From: Stutzerimonas stutzeri | GTDB taxonomy: Bacteria; Pseudomonadota; Gammaproteobacteria; Pseudomonadales; Pseudomonadaceae | DNA: 64,000 nucleotides | Reading direction: 5' to 3' | NCBI RefSeq assembly: GCF_000952685.1 | Contig: NZ_JYHV01000014.1 | Coordinates: 124,001 to 188,000 of the forward strand | Shown: positions 62,080 through 64,000 of the stretch, one piece after another | How positions within the stretch are numbered: position 1 is the stretch's first letter | Layout of the letters: each line of letters opens with the position of its first letter | Position numbers and translations under genes: made by a program | The notes under the pieces: model-generated | Told to the model about the DNA's origin: nothing | The model's input: the letters and a program-made list of their open reading frames with translations, nothing else | Databases searched by the model: none

Positions 62080-62801
62080 ACAAGCTGAACGAAGTGACTT
62101 CGCAGTACAAACCCGGGGCGGCAACCTCTCTGGAGAACGAGTTGATCCTCAACTGGTATCCGCCGCGCATCCTGCGCCGTCTCGAAGGGGCATCGCCGAG
62201 TTCGCTACTGGAATTGGGACTGGGGCACGGCTACACCACCGCGTTGTTCAATCGCCATTTCCAACGTCATGTAGTGCTCGAGGGGTCGTCGGTCGTGATA
62301 GATCTGTTTCGGGACAACTATCCGGGACTGAACATCGAGCTGGTGGAAGGCTATTTCGAGCACTTCGATAGCAGCGAGCAGTTCGATGTGCTGTTGATGG
62401 GCTTCATCCTCGAGCACGTGGACGATCCCAGTCTTATCCTGCGTCGCTTCCATGACAATCTGCGCCCCGGTGGTCGGCTCTACGTGGCTGTGCCCAACGC
62501 CAAGTCGCTGAACCGTCGTCTGGGGTTGGCCATGGGCAAAATAGGCGACATCTACGAACTCAACGCCAATGACCATGCGTTGGGTCATCAGCGCCAGTTC
62601 TGTCGCGACACACTTAAGGCGCTGCTGCAGGCGGAGGGCTATGAAGTCACCTGGGAGGAAGGCATCTACCTCAAGCCGCTGCCGCTTGGTTACATGCAGC
62701 CCATGCCTGAGTTCGAGGAAAATTTGCTAGCCATGTGCGAGGTAGGGGTAGACTTTCCTGACCTCTGCGTCGGCCTTCTGATGGAAGTACAGGCGGTCTG
62801 A
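62076..62801 (+). CDS. Class I SAM-dependent methyltransferase
   Basis: A 241-residue soluble methyltransferase with the SAM motif LLELGLGHGYTTALF (about residues 45-59), motif II VVLEGSSVVIDLF, post-I FDVLLMGFILEHVDDPSLILRRF, and RPGGRLYVAVPNAKSLNRRLG. The HVDDP/RPGGR pattern is like the Methyltransf_23 group common in O-antigen and lipid A clusters. The substrate is probably a sugar hydroxyl or an amino-linked group. Coupled to the WbqC gene by ATGA. Confidence 0.85.
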   Translation: MNKLNEVTSQYKPGAATSLENELILNWYPPRILRRLEGASPSSLLELGLGHGYTTALFNRHFQRHVVLEGSSVVIDLFRDNYPGLNIELVEGYFEHFDSSEQFDVLLMGFILEHVDDPSLILRRFHDNLRPGGRLYVAVPNAKSLNRRLGLAMGKIGDIYELNANDHALGHQRQFCRDTLKALLQAEGYEVTWEEGIYLKPLPLGYMQPMPEFEENLLAMCEVGVDFPDLCVGLLMEVQAV

Positions 62802-63676
62802 TGCCGCGTGCATTAGTGGTGGGCCCAAGCTCAATGCTCGGCAGTAGGCTGAGTGAGCATTTGCGTACGCGGGGCTGGCAGGTCATCGGCGCGGGGCGCT
62901 CGGGCGACTGCGAGATACCGCTGGAATTGGGTAGCGAAGCCCTGCGCACCGATTTTCCGCATATCAAGGTGGATGTGCTGTTCCACTGCGCGGCGGCCTT
63001 CGGTGATGACTCGCCGCACGGCGCGTGGCTGAACGACCGCGTCAATGTGCTCGGTGCCCATCAGGTATTGGCCCTGGCGCGTGCGGTCGGATGTCGGCGG
63101 GTGGTGTACGCCGGGAGTACTTCGTCGGCGCGGCGCGAGGGTACGACCTTTGCCAGCAGCTATGGCGCGTCAAAGGCACGCGCGGAAGCAATATTGGCGT
63201 GGGGGCTGGCGCAGAGCGGTCAGGATTTCATTAGCCTGCGCTTTGCCCAGCTATACGATGAGCGGGGCGAATGCGTTCGGCATCAACGCTGGTTCGGACG
63301 CATCGTCAGCCACGCTCGCAGCGGCCGTATTTTGCGTCTGCCTCCGGGCGACGCGCCACGCAATTTCGTTCACGTGCAAGACGCAGCCGCTTTGATGGTT
63401 GTCGCCAGCGAGGCGCACATGCTTGGCGTTCTGCATGTCTGCCACCCCATGGGCGAGACCTATCTGGAAATCGCCCGCCAGGCCTACGCCGTTTTCGACG
63501 AAGGCGGAGGGATTGAGATCGCTCAGGAGAAGACGCCCTTCTGGCCGGCCTACTTCCCTCCGGCATCACCTGAATTGGCGGCGCTGGGCTTGGTTTTCAC
63601 GCCGATGACGGATGGCCTGCGTGGCATCCGAGACGGTGGCCATGCTGCGTGCTTCGAGGTGTTCGATGTCGCCTGA
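62801..63676 (+). CDS. NAD-dependent epimerase/dehydratase family protein
   Basis: A 291-residue extended short-chain dehydrogenase. The nucleotide-binding motif is degenerate (ALVVGPSSMLGSRLSEHL, with G-x-x-x-x-L-G in place of GxxGxxG), while the catalytic YxxxK is present (SSYGASKARAEA) with a nearby Ser (YAGSTSSARR). FVHVQDAAALMVVASEA is the substrate-side segment of sugar epimerases and reductases. The substrate is unknown. The stop overlaps the start of the next gene by eleven bases, keeping the operon fully coupled. Confidence 0.82.
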   Translation: MPRALVVGPSSMLGSRLSEHLRTRGWQVIGAGRSGDCEIPLELGSEALRTDFPHIKVDVLFHCAAAFGDDSPHGAWLNDRVNVLGAHQVLALARAVGCRRVVYAGSTSSARREGTTFASSYGASKARAEAILAWGLAQSGQDFISLRFAQLYDERGECVRHQRWFGRIVSHARSGRILRLPPGDAPRNFVHVQDAAALMVVASEAHMLGVLHVCHPMGETYLEIARQAYAVFDEGGGIEIAQEKTPFWPAYFPPASPELAALGLVFTPMTDGLRGIRDGGHAACFEVFDVA

Positions 63677-64000
63677 AGCCGCTACGGTGCGAGTGCTGGT
63701 GACGGGCGTAGGCGCGATCATCGGTCAGGGTGTAGCCAAGTCGCTGCGTCAACTGCCGGGCGTTCGAATCATCGGTCTTGACCGCGATCCGCAAGCCTTC
63801 GGGCGTCACGCCTGCGACGCATTCCATTTCAAACCGGCGATGGCGGAGACGGACGCGGCCTACGACCGTTTTCTGCTGCAATTGCTGGAGCGGGAAGCGA
63901 TCGACTTGGTACTCCCTTGCATCGAGCAGGACGTCTTTTACTTCGACACCCGTCGCGAGCTTTTCAATGCTGCGGGAGTGGCCGTGGCACTTAACGACAG
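63666..64000 (+). CDS. ATP-grasp family protein, N-terminal part (cut by right edge)
   Basis: The gene begins with ATG at 63666 and runs off the window; 111 codons are visible. The N-terminus VRVLVTGVGAIIGQGVAKSLRQ is the Rossmann-like pre-ATP-grasp domain of carbamoyl-phosphate-synthase-like or PylC-like ligases, followed by IIGLDRDPQAFGRHACDAFHF and LVLPCIEQDVFYF, both typical of that group. ATP-grasp proteins in polysaccharide clusters join amino acids or acyl groups to sugars. Because the catalytic part is outside the window, the role is only suggested. Confidence 0.78.
   Translation, partial: MSPEAATVRVLVTGVGAIIGQGVAKSLRQLPGVRIIGLDRDPQAFGRHACDAFHFKPAMAETDAAYDRFLLQLLEREAIDLVLPCIEQDVFYFDTRRELFNAAGVAVALND

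Overview
The window is a GC-rich, densely packed chromosomal segment from a gammaproteobacterium of the Pseudomonas stutzeri group (Stutzerimonas). The basis for this is recalled synteny and gene content, not a search. The order aroC-MFS-mtnB-mtnD-mtnC-alkA-speE matches Pseudomonas. So do dnaX-ybaB-recR, apt-anr-hemN, ccoSIHG beside two tandem cbb3 oxidase clusters with aer and acnA, and smc-zipA-ligA. One cbb3 cluster has ccoQ and the other lacks it, as described for P. stutzeri ZoBell. I see no tRNA, rRNA, CRISPR array, insertion sequence or integrase.

Layout. 1-6.4 kb: the end of aroC, an MFS transporter, three methionine-salvage genes (mtnB, mtnD, mtnC), two small two-helix membrane proteins with a periplasmic histidine phosphatase, an AlkA-type glycosylase and spermidine synthase. 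6.4-14.8 kb: an RraB-like protein, a LysR regulator divergent from a TauE/SafE permease, a MATE pump, pdxB, then dnaX-ybaB-recR. 14.8-19 kb: an AT-richer regulatory region with two perfect dyads, a three-part ABC importer of the SsuA/TauA class followed by an orphan binding-protein-like gene, and a convergent Sco1. 19-35 kb: a respiratory block on the minus strand (apt, anr, hemN, then TauE/SafE-ccoS-ccoI-ccoH-ccoG, ccoNOQP and ccoNOP). ANR boxes lie upstream of hemN and of the distal ccoN. 35-41.9 kb: hydrolase, aerotaxis receptor, acnA, rlmM, tusA. 41.9-47.8 kb: a third terminal oxidase of caa3 type (subunit II with fused cytochrome c, subunit I fused to III), small membrane proteins and a potassium-channel homologue with a zinc ribbon. 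48-56.4 kb: moaA, smc, zipA, ligA. 56.6-64 kb: a translationally coupled surface-polysaccharide operon that runs off the right edge.

How it works together. The centre of the window is a low-oxygen respiration locus. ANR senses oxygen through an iron-sulfur cluster, HemN makes haem without oxygen, and CcoG/H/I/S deliver copper and assemble two cbb3 oxidases. Aer steers the cell along oxygen or redox gradients. Sco1 and the caa3 oxidase extend the set to aerobic growth. In the left part, SpeE produces methylthioadenosine and MtnB/C/D recycle it. At the right edge, RfbF and RfbG should make CDP-4-keto-6-deoxyglucose. A cupin epimerase, a zinc-type C-methyltransferase and an aminotransferase follow, and the expected 3-dehydratase RfbH is absent from the visible part, so the final sugar may be an unusual branched or amino sugar. 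I see no defence or mobile system of a clearly new kind. The best leads are this sugar operon, the ABC importer with its second binding protein, the channel with a zinc ribbon, and signs of gene conversion between the two cbb3 copies.
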